DNA from: Stenotrophomonas maltophilia
GTDB lineage: Bacteria; Pseudomonadota; Gammaproteobacteria; Xanthomonadales; Xanthomonadaceae
Length of the DNA stretch: 64,000 nt
Direction of reading: 5' to 3'
NCBI GenBank assembly: GCA_009912235.1
Contig: WNDS01000003.1
Span: 124,001 to 188,000, forward strand
Both the position numbers and the translations under genes were made by a program. Below the pieces are notes generated by a model, which was not told the DNA's origin, searched no databases, and saw nothing but the letters and a program-made list of their open reading frames with translations. Numbering within the stretch: position 1 is the stretch's first letter; each line of letters opens with the position of its first letter. Shown here one piece after another: positions 1-8,229 of the stretch.

Positions 1-119
1 ATGGTCGGCTCGGCCCAGTCGCGGCTGGCCAGTGCGGCCACCACCTCCTCGGCGCTGCGCGGCGCCTGGCCCCACAGCACCTCCATGACCACGGCCTCGG
101 CTTCACTGATCTGCATCAT
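1..119 (-). CDS. BlaI/MecI-family transcriptional repressor, N-terminal part only
   Basis: Reading leftward from 119, the protein begins MMQISEAEAVVMEVLWGQAP and runs off the window edge after about 39 residues. 'SEAE..VM..LW' is the opening of the winged-helix domain of BlaI/MecI/CopY-type repressors, small dimeric proteins that bind palindromic operators and are usually inactivated by a partner BlaR1-type membrane metalloprotease encoded next door. The partner, if present, lies outside the window. Two consecutive ATG codons (119 and 116) are possible starts. A palindromic cluster lies 12-43 bases upstream, consistent with autoregulation. The family call rests only on the N-terminus. Confidence 0.75.
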   Translation of the reverse strand, partial: MMQISEAEAVVMEVLWGQAPRSAEEVVAALASRDWAEPT

Positions 120-130
120 CGTTTACACCC

Positions 131-162
131 GTAATCGGACGATTCGATTACGCGCGTAATCG
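131..162. promoter_or_regulatory. Palindromic operator cluster for the BlaI-type repressor
   Basis: Three copies of the half-site GTAATCG or its complement CGATTAC occur at 131-137, 145-151 and 156-162. The first two form an inverted repeat with a 7-base spacer. The second and third form a perfect 18-base palindrome (145-162). The cluster lies directly upstream of the repressor start and about 120 bases from the acetyl-CoA hydrolase start, so it could control one or both. Protein binding is inferred, not seen. Confidence 0.55.
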
Positions 163-279
163 ATGTCGCTGTCAAGCCCCCTTGCAGCGGCTCGTGCCAA
201 CCAGATGCCGGCCGGATGTCGACGGCCGTTCAAGAGCAGCGTGCTGTAATGCCATCACCCCACCCTGCACGGAGCCCGC

Positions 280-2229
280 ATGACCGAACACCTCGCCGAC
301 CTGGACGCCGCTGTCGACTGGTTGTTTGCGCGGGTGGAAGGCGCCTTGCGGATAGGTGCGCCGTTGGCACTGGGCAAGCCGCACCGGCTGCTCAATACGT
401 TGTACGCGCGGGTGCTGGACACTCCGGCGCGGCCGCTGCAGCTGTACACCGCGCTGTCGCTGAACCCGCCCAGGGCCCGCGGCGATGGGCTGGAAGCGCG
501 CTTCATGGGCCCGTTCGCCGAACGCCATTTCGGCGCGGATTTCCCGCGCCTGGCCTATGCCGATGCGGTCGTGCGTGACCAGCTGCCCAAGCACGTGCAG
601 GTGGAAGAGTTCTACATGCAGTCCGGTGCCCTGCTCGGCTCGCGGCAGGCGCAGCGCAGCTACACCAGCCTCAATTACACCCACGCCGCCGACGCGGTGG
701 CGCAGCGCGCGCCGAATGTGATCGTGCAGAAGGTCGCGCGCCGTGAGGGCAGCACGCGGCTGTCGCTGTCGTGCAACAACGACATCACCCAGGACACGCT
801 CGATGCCATCGCCGCACGCGGGCTGCCACGCCCGCTGCTGGTGGCCGAAGTGGATCCACAGCTGCCGTGGCTGGGTGGCAGCGCGGCGGTTGACGAAAGC
901 TTCTTCGATCTGGTCATCACCCCACCCGGCCCGTACCCGGCGCTGTTCGGGCTGCCACGGCAGCCGGTCAGCGATGCCGACTATGCCATCGGCCTGTACG
1001 CCAGCACGCTGGTGCGCGATGGCGGCACGCTGCAGATCGGTATAGGCACGCTGGCCGATGCACTCAGCCATGCACTGGTGCTGCGGCACACCGACAACGC
1101 CCGCTACCGGCGCGTGCTGCATGCACTGGACCCGCAGCTGGCCAGCCACCCGCTGGTGCAGGAGATCGGTGGCCTCGGCCCCTTCGAGGAAGGGCTGTAC
1201 GGCTGCAGCGAGATGGTCAACGAAGGCTTCCGCCGGCTGGTGCAGACCGGGGTGATCAAGCGCAAGGTGCACGATGACCTGGCGCTGATGCAGCGGCTGC
1301 ACAACGGCAGCGCCTACACCGCCGACCACGCCACGCTGGCCAACGAAGGCGAGTATCTGCACGGGGCGTTCTACCTGGGCTCGCCGGAGTTCTACGCCTG
1401 GCTGCGCTCGCTGCCCGACGACGAAGCGCGCGCGATCGGCATGCGCCGCATCAGCGAGATCAACCAGCTCTGCGGCGGCAACGAGGAACTGGAACGGCTG
1501 CAGCGCCGCCATGCGCGCTTCTTCAATTCCTCCATGATGGCCACCGCATTGGGCGCAGCGGTGTCCGATGCGCTGGAAGATGGCCGCGTGGTGTCCGGCG
1601 TGGGCGGCCAGTACAACTTCGTGTCGATGGCGCACGCCCTGCCGGAAGCGCGCAGCGTGCTGATGTTCCGCGCAGCACGCGATGACAAGGGCCAGCGCGA
1701 GTCGAACGTGCGTTGGAACTACGGGCACACCACCATTCCGCGCCACCTGCGTGACATCTACCTCAACGAATACGGCATTGCCGACCTGCGCGGGCTGACC
1801 GACGAGGACTGTGTGCAGGCGATGCTGGCCATCACCGAAGCGCCGTTCCAGCAGGGCCTGATCGAACAAGCCAAGGCCGCGCGCAAGCGTGCCTTGGATG
1901 CAGCGCCGCCGGTCGGCACGCAGCGCAACCTGCCGCAGGCGCTGACCATGGCGCTGGCGGAATTCCGCAGCGATGGCACCCTGCCCGACTATCCGCTGGG
2001 CAGCGATTTCACCGAGGTCGAACAGGGGCTGGTGAAGGCGATGGGCTGGCTGAAGGCCAATACACAGACGCGGGGCGCGAAGCTGCGCACCGTGTGGGCA
2101 GCCCTGATCCAACGCGCCGGCGACGGCGATGCGCCGTACCTGCAGCGCATGGGTCTGCAGGCACCGAAGGATCTCGGCGAGCGCGTCAACGCACGCCTGC
2201 TGCGCCTGGCCCTCGCCCGCACCGCGTAA
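280..2229 (+). CDS. Acetyl-CoA hydrolase/transferase family protein
   Basis: This 649-residue protein resembles the acetyl-CoA hydrolase / CoA-transferase family, which moves CoA between acyl-CoA and carboxylates through a glutamyl-CoA intermediate. Family-like stretches include IGIGTLADALSHAL (near residue 255) and the C-terminal domain segment GVGGQYNFVSMAH (near 447), typical of the AcetylCoA_hyd_C domain. It is longer than the usual ~500-residue members and has extra sequence at both ends. The start at 280 is preceded by GGAG six bases upstream. It is divergent from the repressor at the window edge and not obviously in an operon. Substrate cannot be told from sequence. Cytoplasmic. Confidence 0.85.
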   Translation: MTEHLADLDAAVDWLFARVEGALRIGAPLALGKPHRLLNTLYARVLDTPARPLQLYTALSLNPPRARGDGLEARFMGPFAERHFGADFPRLAYADAVVRDQLPKHVQVEEFYMQSGALLGSRQAQRSYTSLNYTHAADAVAQRAPNVIVQKVARREGSTRLSLSCNNDITQDTLDAIAARGLPRPLLVAEVDPQLPWLGGSAAVDESFFDLVITPPGPYPALFGLPRQPVSDADYAIGLYASTLVRDGGTLQIGIGTLADALSHALVLRHTDNARYRRVLHALDPQLASHPLVQEIGGLGPFEEGLYGCSEMVNEGFRRLVQTGVIKRKVHDDLALMQRLHNGSAYTADHATLANEGEYLHGAFYLGSPEFYAWLRSLPDDEARAIGMRRISEINQLCGGNEELERLQRRHARFFNSSMMATALGAAVSDALEDGRVVSGVGGQYNFVSMAHALPEARSVLMFRAARDDKGQRESNVRWNYGHTTIPRHLRDIYLNEYGIADLRGLTDEDCVQAMLAITEAPFQQGLIEQAKAARKRALDAAPPVGTQRNLPQALTMALAEFRSDGTLPDYPLGSDFTEVEQGLVKAMGWLKANTQTRGAKLRTVWAALIQRAGDGDAPYLQRMGLQAPKDLGERVNARLLRLALARTA

Positions 2230-2235
2230 GCAATG

Positions 2236-2295
2236 GTAGCGTCGGGCCACGCCCGGCGGAGGCGTATTGCGGTGCCAACCAAGGTGGGCAGCTAC
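2236..2295. repeat. SMAG-type palindromic repeat pair
   Basis: A GTAG-headed hairpin (GTCGGGC-CAC-GCCCGGC) is followed by a second imperfect palindrome (GGTGCCAACC / GGTGGGCA) that ends in GCTACC. Together they make a head-to-head dimer between two plus-strand genes. The form matches the SMAG class of REP-like elements of S. maltophilia. Confidence 0.6.
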
Positions 2296-2323
2296 CAGGG
2301 CACCGTCGCTGACGCGGTATCCT

Positions 2324-2876
2324 ATGGCGATGAAAGGCGATTCCCGATTCCTGCATGACCTGCAGCAGCGCCAGGCTGCAGGCGAAGACCTGCGTTACCT
2401 CTGCTTCTGGGGCCACCAGCCGCCGCGCAGTGGTGTGTCCGCCTCGTGCTTCAGCCAGTGGTATGACGCCGGCTTCGACATCGATGGCGTGCACTACCGC
2501 ACCGCCGAGCACTACATGATGGCCGGCAAGGCGCGCCTATTCGGTGCCACCGACCTGCTCGATAGAATCATCGCCAGCGCCACGCCGGACAAGGCCAAGG
2601 CGCTCGGCCGCAAGATCGAAGGCTTCGACGAAGCGCGCTGGACGCAGGCGCGCTACGACCTGGTCGTGGAGGGCAACACGGCCAAGTTCGCGCAGAACCC
2701 GGAACTGGGCGCGTTCCTGCGCTCGACCGAAGGCTGGGTGCTGGTCGAAGCCAGCCCGGTGGATTTCATCTGGGGCATCGGCCTGGCCAAGGACCACGCC
2801 GACGCGCACAACCCGGCAGTGGCGCGGATTGAACCTGCTGGGGTTCGCGCTGATGGATGTGCGCGGGGCGCTGTAG
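2324..2876 (+). pseudogene. NADAR-family protein (YbiA-like), frameshifted near its 3' end
   Basis: Residues up to about 2816 read as a NADAR domain: TAEHYMMAGKARLF, DEARWTQARYDLVVEGNTAKF and DFIWGIGLAKDHADAHNP. NADAR proteins are N-glycosidases acting on ADP-ribose or riboflavin-pathway intermediates. The reading frame then departs from the family, while the family C-terminus (QWRGLNLLGFALMDVRGAL, stop at 2876) is encoded in the next frame. A two-base loss at about 2816-2817 (expected GCACAG, found GCAG) explains it. Left uncorrected, the frame runs on antisense to tkt for a kilobase, which is not a real gene. The start could be 2324 or 2330. It is either a real lesion or a sequencing error. 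Confidence 0.75.
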
Positions 2877-2904
2877 CGCTTATCCACGCATGGCGTGGAT
2901 CTAC
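2873..2904. repeat. SMAG-type repeat
   Basis: GTAG at 2873 overlaps the stop of the NADAR gene, followed by the perfect hairpin ATCCACGC-ATG-GCGTGGAT (2882-2900) and terminal CTAC. Similar hairpins appear near 60.9-61.0 kb. Confidence 0.7.
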
Positions 2905-2919
2905 ATGGGAAAACAGGAG

Positions 2920-2940
2920 AGGCCGGCATTACGCCGGCCT
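2920..2940. terminator. Bidirectional terminator between the NADAR gene and tkt
   Basis: AGGCCGGC-ATTAC-GCCGGCCT forms an 8-base-pair GC-rich stem between two convergent genes. It is followed by TTTCCCTT on the plus strand. The tail is weaker on the minus strand. Confidence 0.6.
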
Positions 2941-2965
2941 TTCCCTTGCTGCTTCGCGGGGCTGG

Positions 2966-4963
2966 TTACAGCGCCTTGGCCGCTTCCACCACGTGGTCGG
3001 TGGTGATGCCGAAGTGCTTGTACAGCTTGTCGGCCGGGGCCGAGGCACCGAAGGTGTCGATGCCGATCACTGCGCCGTCCAGGCCGACGAACTGGCGCCA
3101 GAAACCGGTGACGCCGGCTTCGATCGCCACGCGCTTGCGCACGGCGTTGGGCAGCACCGATTCACGGTAGGCCGCCTCCTGGCGCAGGAACACGTCGGTG
3201 GACGGCATGGAGACCACGCGGGTCTTCAGGCCGGCGGCATCCAGCTGGGCCTTGGCTTCGGTGGCCAGCGAGACTTCCGAACCGGTGGCGATCAGGATCA
3301 CGTCCGGGGTGCCGGCGGCATCGGCCAGCACGTAGCCGCCGCGCTCGATCTGGGCGATCTGCTCGGCGCTGCGCGGCTGGTGCGGCAGGTTCTGGCGGCT
3401 GAACACCAGGCAGCTCGGGCCATCCTGGCGGGTGATGGCAGCCTTCCAGCTCACGGCCGATTCGACGGCATCGCACGGGCGCCACACATCGTTGTTCGGG
3501 ATGTAGCGCAGCGAGGCCAGGTGTTCCACCGGCTGGTGGGTCGGGCCGTCTTCGCCCAGGCCGATCGAGTCGTGGGTGTAGACGTGGATGGCGTGGGCCG
3601 GAATCAGCGCGCTCATGCGCACGCCGTTGCGGGCGTAATCGCTGAACACCAGGAAGGTGGCGTCGAACGGAATGAAACCACCGTGCAGCGCCAGGCCGTT
3701 GGCAATGGCGGTCATGCCGAACTCGCGCACGCCGTAGTACACGTAGTTGGCGTTGGCATCGTCGGTGGCCACCGACTTGCTGCCCTTCCACAGGGTCAGG
3801 TTGGAGTGCGCCAGATCGGCCGAGCCGCCGACGATTTCCGGCAGCAGCGGGGCGAAGGCTTCGATGGACAGCTGCGAGGCCTTGCGCGAGGAGATCGTCG
3901 GGCCTTCCGCCGCCACCTTGGCGATGCACGCATCGGCCTGGGCGACGAAATCGGCCGGCAGTTCGCCGTGCGAGCGGCGGGTCAGTTCAGCGGCTTCGGC
4001 CGGGTACTGCGCGGCGTACTTGTCGAACTGCTGTTCCCACTCGGCCTGGCGCAGGGTGCCGGTGCCGCCGGCACGCCAGCCGGCGTAGATCTCTTCGGGA
4101 ATCTCGAACGGGCCGTAGTTCCAGTCCAGCGCCTTGCGGGTGGCGGCCAGTTCGTCCTTACCCAGGGCGGCGCCGTGGCTGGATTCCTTGCCGGCCTTGT
4201 TCGGCGAACCGAAACCAATGGTGGTGCGGCAGCAGATCAGGGTCGGCTTGGCGTCCTGCGACAGGGCCGCTTCGATGCCGGCCTTGATGCTCTCCGGGTC
4301 GTGGCCATCGACATCGCGCACCACGTTCCAGCCATAGGCCTCGAAACGCTCGGGGGTGTTGTCGGTGAACCAGCCTTCGACGTTGCCGTCGATGGAGATG
4401 TGGTTGTTGTCCCAGAAGCAGACCAGCTTGTGCAGGCCCCAGGTGCCGGCCAGCGACGCCGCTTCATGCGAGACGCCTTCCATCAGGCAGCCATCGCCCA
4501 TGAACACCCAGGTGCGGTGGTCGACGATTTCCAGTTCCGGGCGGTTGAAGTGCTGTGCCAGCAGGTTCTCGGCCAGCGCGAAGCCCACCGCATTGGCGAA
4601 CCCCTGGCCCAGCGGGCCGGTGGTGGTTTCAACGCCGGGGGTCTCGTGGCGTTCCGGGTGGCCGGCGGTGTGGCTGCCGAGCTGGCGGAACTGCTTGAGC
4701 TGCTCGATCGGCAGGTCGTAGCCGCTCAGGTGCAGCAGCGCGTACTGCAGCATCGAGCCATGGCCGTTGGACAGCACGAAGCGGTCACGGTTGAACCACT
4801 GCGGGTTGTTCGGGTTGTGGCGGTGGTAGTCGTTCCAGAGCACTTCGGCGATGTCCGCCATGCCCATGGGCATGCCGGGATGACCGGAGTTTGCGGTTTC
4901 AACCGCATCGGCGGCGAGGAAGCGGATGGCGTTGGCCAACTGGCGACGGGTAGGCTGCGTCAT
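2966..4963 (-). CDS. tkt: Transketolase
   Basis: This 665-residue cytoplasmic enzyme moves two-carbon ketol units between sugar phosphates in the pentose phosphate pathway, using thiamine diphosphate. Visible signatures are [11 protein letters not shown] near residue 27, the thiamine-diphosphate motif beginning GDGCLMEG (near 156) and closing at DNN about 28 residues later, the pyrimidine-domain segment [20 protein letters not shown], and the C-terminal domain with ATGSEVSL. The length is normal for the family. Transcription is leftward, convergent with the NADAR gene, and a hairpin lies just past the stop. Confidence 0.97.
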   Translation of the reverse strand: MTQPTRRQLANAIRFLAADAVETANSGHPGMPMGMADIAEVLWNDYHRHNPNNPQWFNRDRFVLSNGHGSMLQYALLHLSGYDLPIEQLKQFRQLGSHTAGHPERHETPGVETTTGPLGQGFANAVGFALAENLLAQHFNRPELEIVDHRTWVFMGDGCLMEGVSHEAASLAGTWGLHKLVCFWDNNHISIDGNVEGWFTDNTPERFEAYGWNVVRDVDGHDPESIKAGIEAALSQDAKPTLICCRTTIGFGSPNKAGKESSHGAALGKDELAATRKALDWNYGPFEIPEEIYAGWRAGGTGTLRQAEWEQQFDKYAAQYPAEAAELTRRSHGELPADFVAQADACIAKVAAEGPTISSRKASQLSIEAFAPLLPEIVGGSADLAHSNLTLWKGSKSVATDDANANYVYYGVREFGMTAIANGLALHGGFIPFDATFLVFSDYARNGVRMSALIPAHAIHVYTHDSIGLGEDGPTHQPVEHLASLRYIPNNDVWRPCDAVESAVSWKAAITRQDGPSCLVFSRQNLPHQPRSAEQIAQIERGGYVLADAAGTPDVILIATGSEVSLATEAKAQLDAAGLKTRVVSMPSTDVFLRQEAAYRESVLPNAVRKRVAIEAGVTGFWRQFVGLDGAVIGIDTFGASAPADKLYKHFGITTDHVVEAAKAL

Positions 4964-5062
4964 GGTTCTGTCGGAATCGGGAGGCGGCCGCGAAACTGCG
5001 GGCGCGTCATTGTCCCACAGACGCCCGGCAGGGTCAGGTCAACGCCGCCCAGAAACAGCAAA

Positions 5063-5100
5063 GGGTCGGATCCCTTTACTTGCGGAAAGGGATCCGACCC
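5063..5100. repeat. Long perfect palindrome of the GGGTCGGATCC class
   Basis: GGGTCGGATCCCTTT (5063-5077) pairs perfectly with AAAGGGATCCGACCC (5086-5100) around an 8-base loop. The element belongs to the same family as the copies at 40.19-40.34 kb and 62.28 kb. It sits 20 bases past the stop of the symporter gene, so it may also end that transcript. Confidence 0.75.
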
Positions 5101-5118
5101 CGTTCAGGTGCTGCCCGG

Positions 5119-6450
5119 TCAGCGCTCGATGCGCGCGGCGGCGGCGGCCTCGGCCGGGCTGTCCTGCGGCTCGCCCTTGGCCGCCAGGGTGGTCAGGGCC
5201 AGATCGCCGGTCACGTTCAACGCGGTACGGCACATGTCCAGGAAGTGGTTCACGCCCAGGATCAGGCCGATGCCCAGCGGGTTCACGCCCACCATGGCGC
5301 AGATCATCGCCACCACCGGCAGCGAGCCGGAAGGCACGCCGGCGGTGCCGATACCGCCCAGGATGCAGACCGCCATCACCATGAACTGCTGGCCGATGGA
5401 CAGGTCCACGCCGAAGAACTGGGCCAGGAAGATCACCGTCACGCCCTCGAACAGCGCGGTGCCGTTCTGGTTGGCGGTGGCGCCCACGGTCAGCACGAAG
5501 CGCGACACGCGCTGCGGCAGCTTCATCTGGTCGGCCACGCGCAGCGCGGTCGGCAGGGTGGCGTTGCTGGAGGCGGTGGAGAACGCCATCACCGTGGCTT
5601 CCTGGGTATCGCGGAAGAAGCCGATGGGCGAACGGCCCGACAGCCACACCGCCGCGCCGTAGGTCACCACCATGTGCAGGCCCAGCGCCAGCACCACCAC
5701 GCCCACGTAGGCGCCCAGGCGGATGATCAGCTCGAAGCCGAACAGCGCGGCCAGGTTGAACATGAAGCAGGCCACCGCATACGGCGCCAGGCGGATGACC
5801 AGGTTGATCAGGGTCATCGAGATCTCGAACACGCCTTCGATGGCGCGGCGCAGCGGGGCGACCTTCTGCTCATCGGTCAGCACCATGCCGATGCCGAACA
5901 TCAGCGCGAAGAACATCAGTGACAGGATCGCGCCATTGTCCGAGGCGGCCTGCAGTACGTTGCTGGGCACGATCGACAGCAGCATGTCCATGCCCTTGGG
6001 CGTGCCATGGATGCCGGCCACGATTTCCTTGCTGCGCTCGGCGTTCTCCGACAGCATCTGCGCGGCCACGTGCGGGTCCACGCCGGCGCCAGGCTTGAGC
6101 ACGTTCACCAGCACCAGGCCGATGCCCACGGCAATGCCGGACAGCAGCACGGTGTAGGCCAGCGTTTTCCAGCCGATGCGGCCGAGGGCGCGGATATCGC
6201 CCATTTCCGACACGCCCATGATCAGTGCCGAGAAGATCAGCGGCACGATCAGCATGAAGATCAGGTTGAGGAACAGCCCCGACGCAGGCGTGGTGATGTA
6301 GTCCATCACCCACTTGGCGCCCGTCTGCAGGCCGCCGACGCTGCCGCCCAGGGCGTGCACGGTCAGGCCCAGGACCAGGCCGACTGCAAAGCCGATGCCC
6401 ATCTTCCAGTGCAGGGGCATCTTCTTCTTGCCGACAGTAGCTGCGGTCAT
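5119..6450 (-). CDS. Dicarboxylate/amino acid:cation symporter (DAACS family)
   Basis: This 443-residue inner-membrane carrier belongs to the GltP/DctA family, which couples uptake of dicarboxylates or acidic amino acids to protons or sodium. Diagnostic motifs are the serine-rich hairpin (FSTASSNATLPT, near residue 290), the substrate/cation site GATANQNGTALFEG (near 325), GIGTAGVPSGS in hairpin 2 (near 365) and DMCRTALNVTGD in the last helix (near 407). Multiple hydrophobic helices are evident. The arginine in DMCRTALNV favours acidic substrates, but glutamate, aspartate and C4-dicarboxylates cannot be told apart. It is transcribed alone, with a separate upstream region of about 57 bases towards batD. 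Confidence 0.92.
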   Translation of the reverse strand: MTAATVGKKKMPLHWKMGIGFAVGLVLGLTVHALGGSVGGLQTGAKWVMDYITTPASGLFLNLIFMLIVPLIFSALIMGVSEMGDIRALGRIGWKTLAYTVLLSGIAVGIGLVLVNVLKPGAGVDPHVAAQMLSENAERSKEIVAGIHGTPKGMDMLLSIVPSNVLQAASDNGAILSLMFFALMFGIGMVLTDEQKVAPLRRAIEGVFEISMTLINLVIRLAPYAVACFMFNLAALFGFELIIRLGAYVGVVVLALGLHMVVTYGAAVWLSGRSPIGFFRDTQEATVMAFSTASSNATLPTALRVADQMKLPQRVSRFVLTVGATANQNGTALFEGVTVIFLAQFFGVDLSIGQQFMVMAVCILGGIGTAGVPSGSLPVVAMICAMVGVNPLGIGLILGVNHFLDMCRTALNVTGDLALTTLAAKGEPQDSPAEAAAAARIER

Positions 6451-6507
6451 ACGCGAGATTCCTCGAAAAATGAATCTACTCTAACAAAGGGCGCAAGCCG
6501 CCCCGGT

Positions 6508-8229
6508 TCAGCGTCGCGGTGGCGGGTACAGCGGCGCCAGCGCAGTGTCGGCAGGGGCTGCGGCCACCGTCCAGTGCGGTCCGTCACGGTACGCCCCACG
6601 CAACAGACTGCGCAAAGCCGGCAGATCGCCCTGCCCGCCCCAGCGCGCGGCCTGCAGCTGCTCCAGCAGTTCACGCTGGCGGGCATCGCCGGTGCGCGCG
6701 ATCACCTGCTCCAGGCGCGACACGCCGGCCAGGCCGCACAGCACCCGCTCGACTTCGTCGAAGCCTTCTGCATCAAGGGCCCGGTGCAGTTCGGCCACGC
6801 TGGCGGTGGCAGCGCCGGGCTGCAGCGGCGTGCCGATGACCGGCTCCACGCGCACGCCGGCCGCGCGGCGGCCACGGCCACGCTGCCAGCCCCGCCACAG
6901 GGTCAGCAGCCACAGCAGCAACAGCCCGGCGGCGGCGGCCATCCACAGCCACGGCCAGGCCGGGCCCGGCGCGCTGGCCGGCAGATGGTCGCCAACGGCC
7001 ACATCCGGCAAAGCGGCCTGGGTATCGATCGGCTCCGGCGGCGGCGGTGGTGCACTGCCGGGGCGGGCAGCGGCCACGTTGATGTCCAGCGCCGGCAGCT
7101 GCGCGGTCTGCGCGCTGCCCTTGGCCACGTCCCACCACGCCAGCTGCGGCCCCGGCACCTGCAGGCTGCCGGCCTGGCGCGGCACGATGGAGTAGCGGCG
7201 CGTGACCTTCAGGCGCGGGCTGCCGCCCACGAAGGATTCATCGAACTGCGCCGGTTCGGCGAACACCTGGGCGGCCGGGCCCACGTCGGGCACCGGCAGC
7301 TCGGTGAACTGCGCACGGGTGGCACCGTCGGCGATGGCTTCAACCACCGCGCTGGCCGCCTCGCCCACGCGCGCCGCCGACGGCGTGGCGGTATAGCGCA
7401 GCTGCAGGCCGTGCAGCGGCAGCCACGGCTGCGGCGCGTTGGCCGGCTGCGCACGCACCTGCAGGGTGCGCTCGGGGCCGGTGGCCTGCATGCGGCCATC
7501 GCCGCGGCCGAAAAAATCATCGAAGAAGCCGCCGGCACTGCGCCCGCTGAAGCGCGCGGCCGGCAGCCGCAGCGCACCACTGCGCTCGGGAATCAGCAGG
7601 TAGCGTCGCTCCACCACGTTGTAGCGGCGGCCATTGACCTGGCGCACGTCGCTGCGGTCATCGCCCACGCGCTGCATCGAGGCGCCCTGCGGTGCATCCA
7701 GCACCAGCTCGCCGGACGCCAGCTGCGATGCAAAGTACAGCCGCACCACCACGCCCACGCTCTGCTGCACGTAGGGCGCGCTGTCATCCACGTCGGTTTC
7801 GAGGAAGGCTTCGGCATTGCTGCTGGCGTTGCCGCCGGCAGTACCGCCTGCGGCCGACGCCGCCACCTGCAGCTGCAGCGGCGCGGTCTGGGTGCTGCCC
7901 ACCGGCAACGCCGGAATGGTCAGCATGCCGCTGCGCCGCGGGGTGAGCGCCACGCCGTACAGCGTGCGCTGCTGCATGCTGCCGTTGCTCCACTCCACCT
8001 GGCGGCTGGTGGTCTGCCCGCTCAGTTCGAAATCGGCACGCAGCGCGCTGTAATCGGGCGCACCGTCGGTGCTTTCGATGTTGAGCATGACCGTATCGCC
8101 GTCGGCCACCTGCGCGCGGTCCAGCCACGCGCGCGGCTGTGCCAGCGCGCACAGCGGCAGCCACAACAGCAGCCACGCCAGGGCCTGCCACCGCGTGTAC
8201 CGGAACTGCCTGGCCTGTGCGTGCATCAT
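6508..8229 (-). CDS. batD: BatD-like protein (oxygen-tolerance family)
   Basis: This 573-residue envelope protein is the last gene of the moxR-bat operon. It has an N-terminal signal peptide (hydrophobic LALLLWLPLCALA region ending near residue 30), two beta-rich BatD repeats (tryptophan/proline-containing, residues ~30-400), a single membrane helix near 425-445 (WPWLWMAAAAGLLLLWLL) and a cytoplasmic helical tail. Bat proteins are thought to form a complex on the inner membrane with a MoxR chaperone. Their biochemical role is not settled. The start at 8229 overlaps the stop of the preceding gene by the sequence ATGA. Confidence 0.85.
   Translation of the reverse strand: MMHAQARQFRYTRWQALAWLLLWLPLCALAQPRAWLDRAQVADGDTVMLNIESTDGAPDYSALRADFELSGQTTSRQVEWSNGSMQQRTLYGVALTPRRSGMLTIPALPVGSTQTAPLQLQVAASAAGGTAGGNASSNAEAFLETDVDDSAPYVQQSVGVVVRLYFASQLASGELVLDAPQGASMQRVGDDRSDVRQVNGRRYNVVERRYLLIPERSGALRLPAARFSGRSAGGFFDDFFGRGDGRMQATGPERTLQVRAQPANAPQPWLPLHGLQLRYTATPSAARVGEAASAVVEAIADGATRAQFTELPVPDVGPAAQVFAEPAQFDESFVGGSPRLKVTRRYSIVPRQAGSLQVPGPQLAWWDVAKGSAQTAQLPALDINVAAARPGSAPPPPPEPIDTQAALPDVAVGDHLPASAPGPAWPWLWMAAAAGLLLLWLLTLWRGWQRGRGRRAAGVRVEPVIGTPLQPGAATASVAELHRALDAEGFDEVERVLCGLAGVSRLEQVIARTGDARQRELLEQLQAARWGGQGDLPALRSLLRGAYRDGPHWTVAAAPADTALAPLYPPPRR

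Noticed and set aside
52..280. Short frames between the BlaI-type gene and the acetyl-CoA hydrolase gene
   Set aside because: No ribosome site or recognisable product; the region is better explained as regulatory.
172..2250. 692-residue open frame antisense to the acetyl-CoA hydrolase gene
   Set aside because: GC-rich shadow frame with low-complexity Ala/Arg/Gln/His composition and no family resemblance; the opposite strand encodes a recognisable protein.
5063..5100. Simple intrinsic terminator
   Set aside because: No U-tract, and the same palindrome recurs at unrelated loci, so a repeat family is the better explanation, though termination is still possible.
2267..5662. 1131-residue plus-strand frame across the NADAR gene, tkt and the symporter
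   Set aside because: Only its first ~160 residues are real (NADAR); the rest is antisense to tkt and arises from the frameshift.
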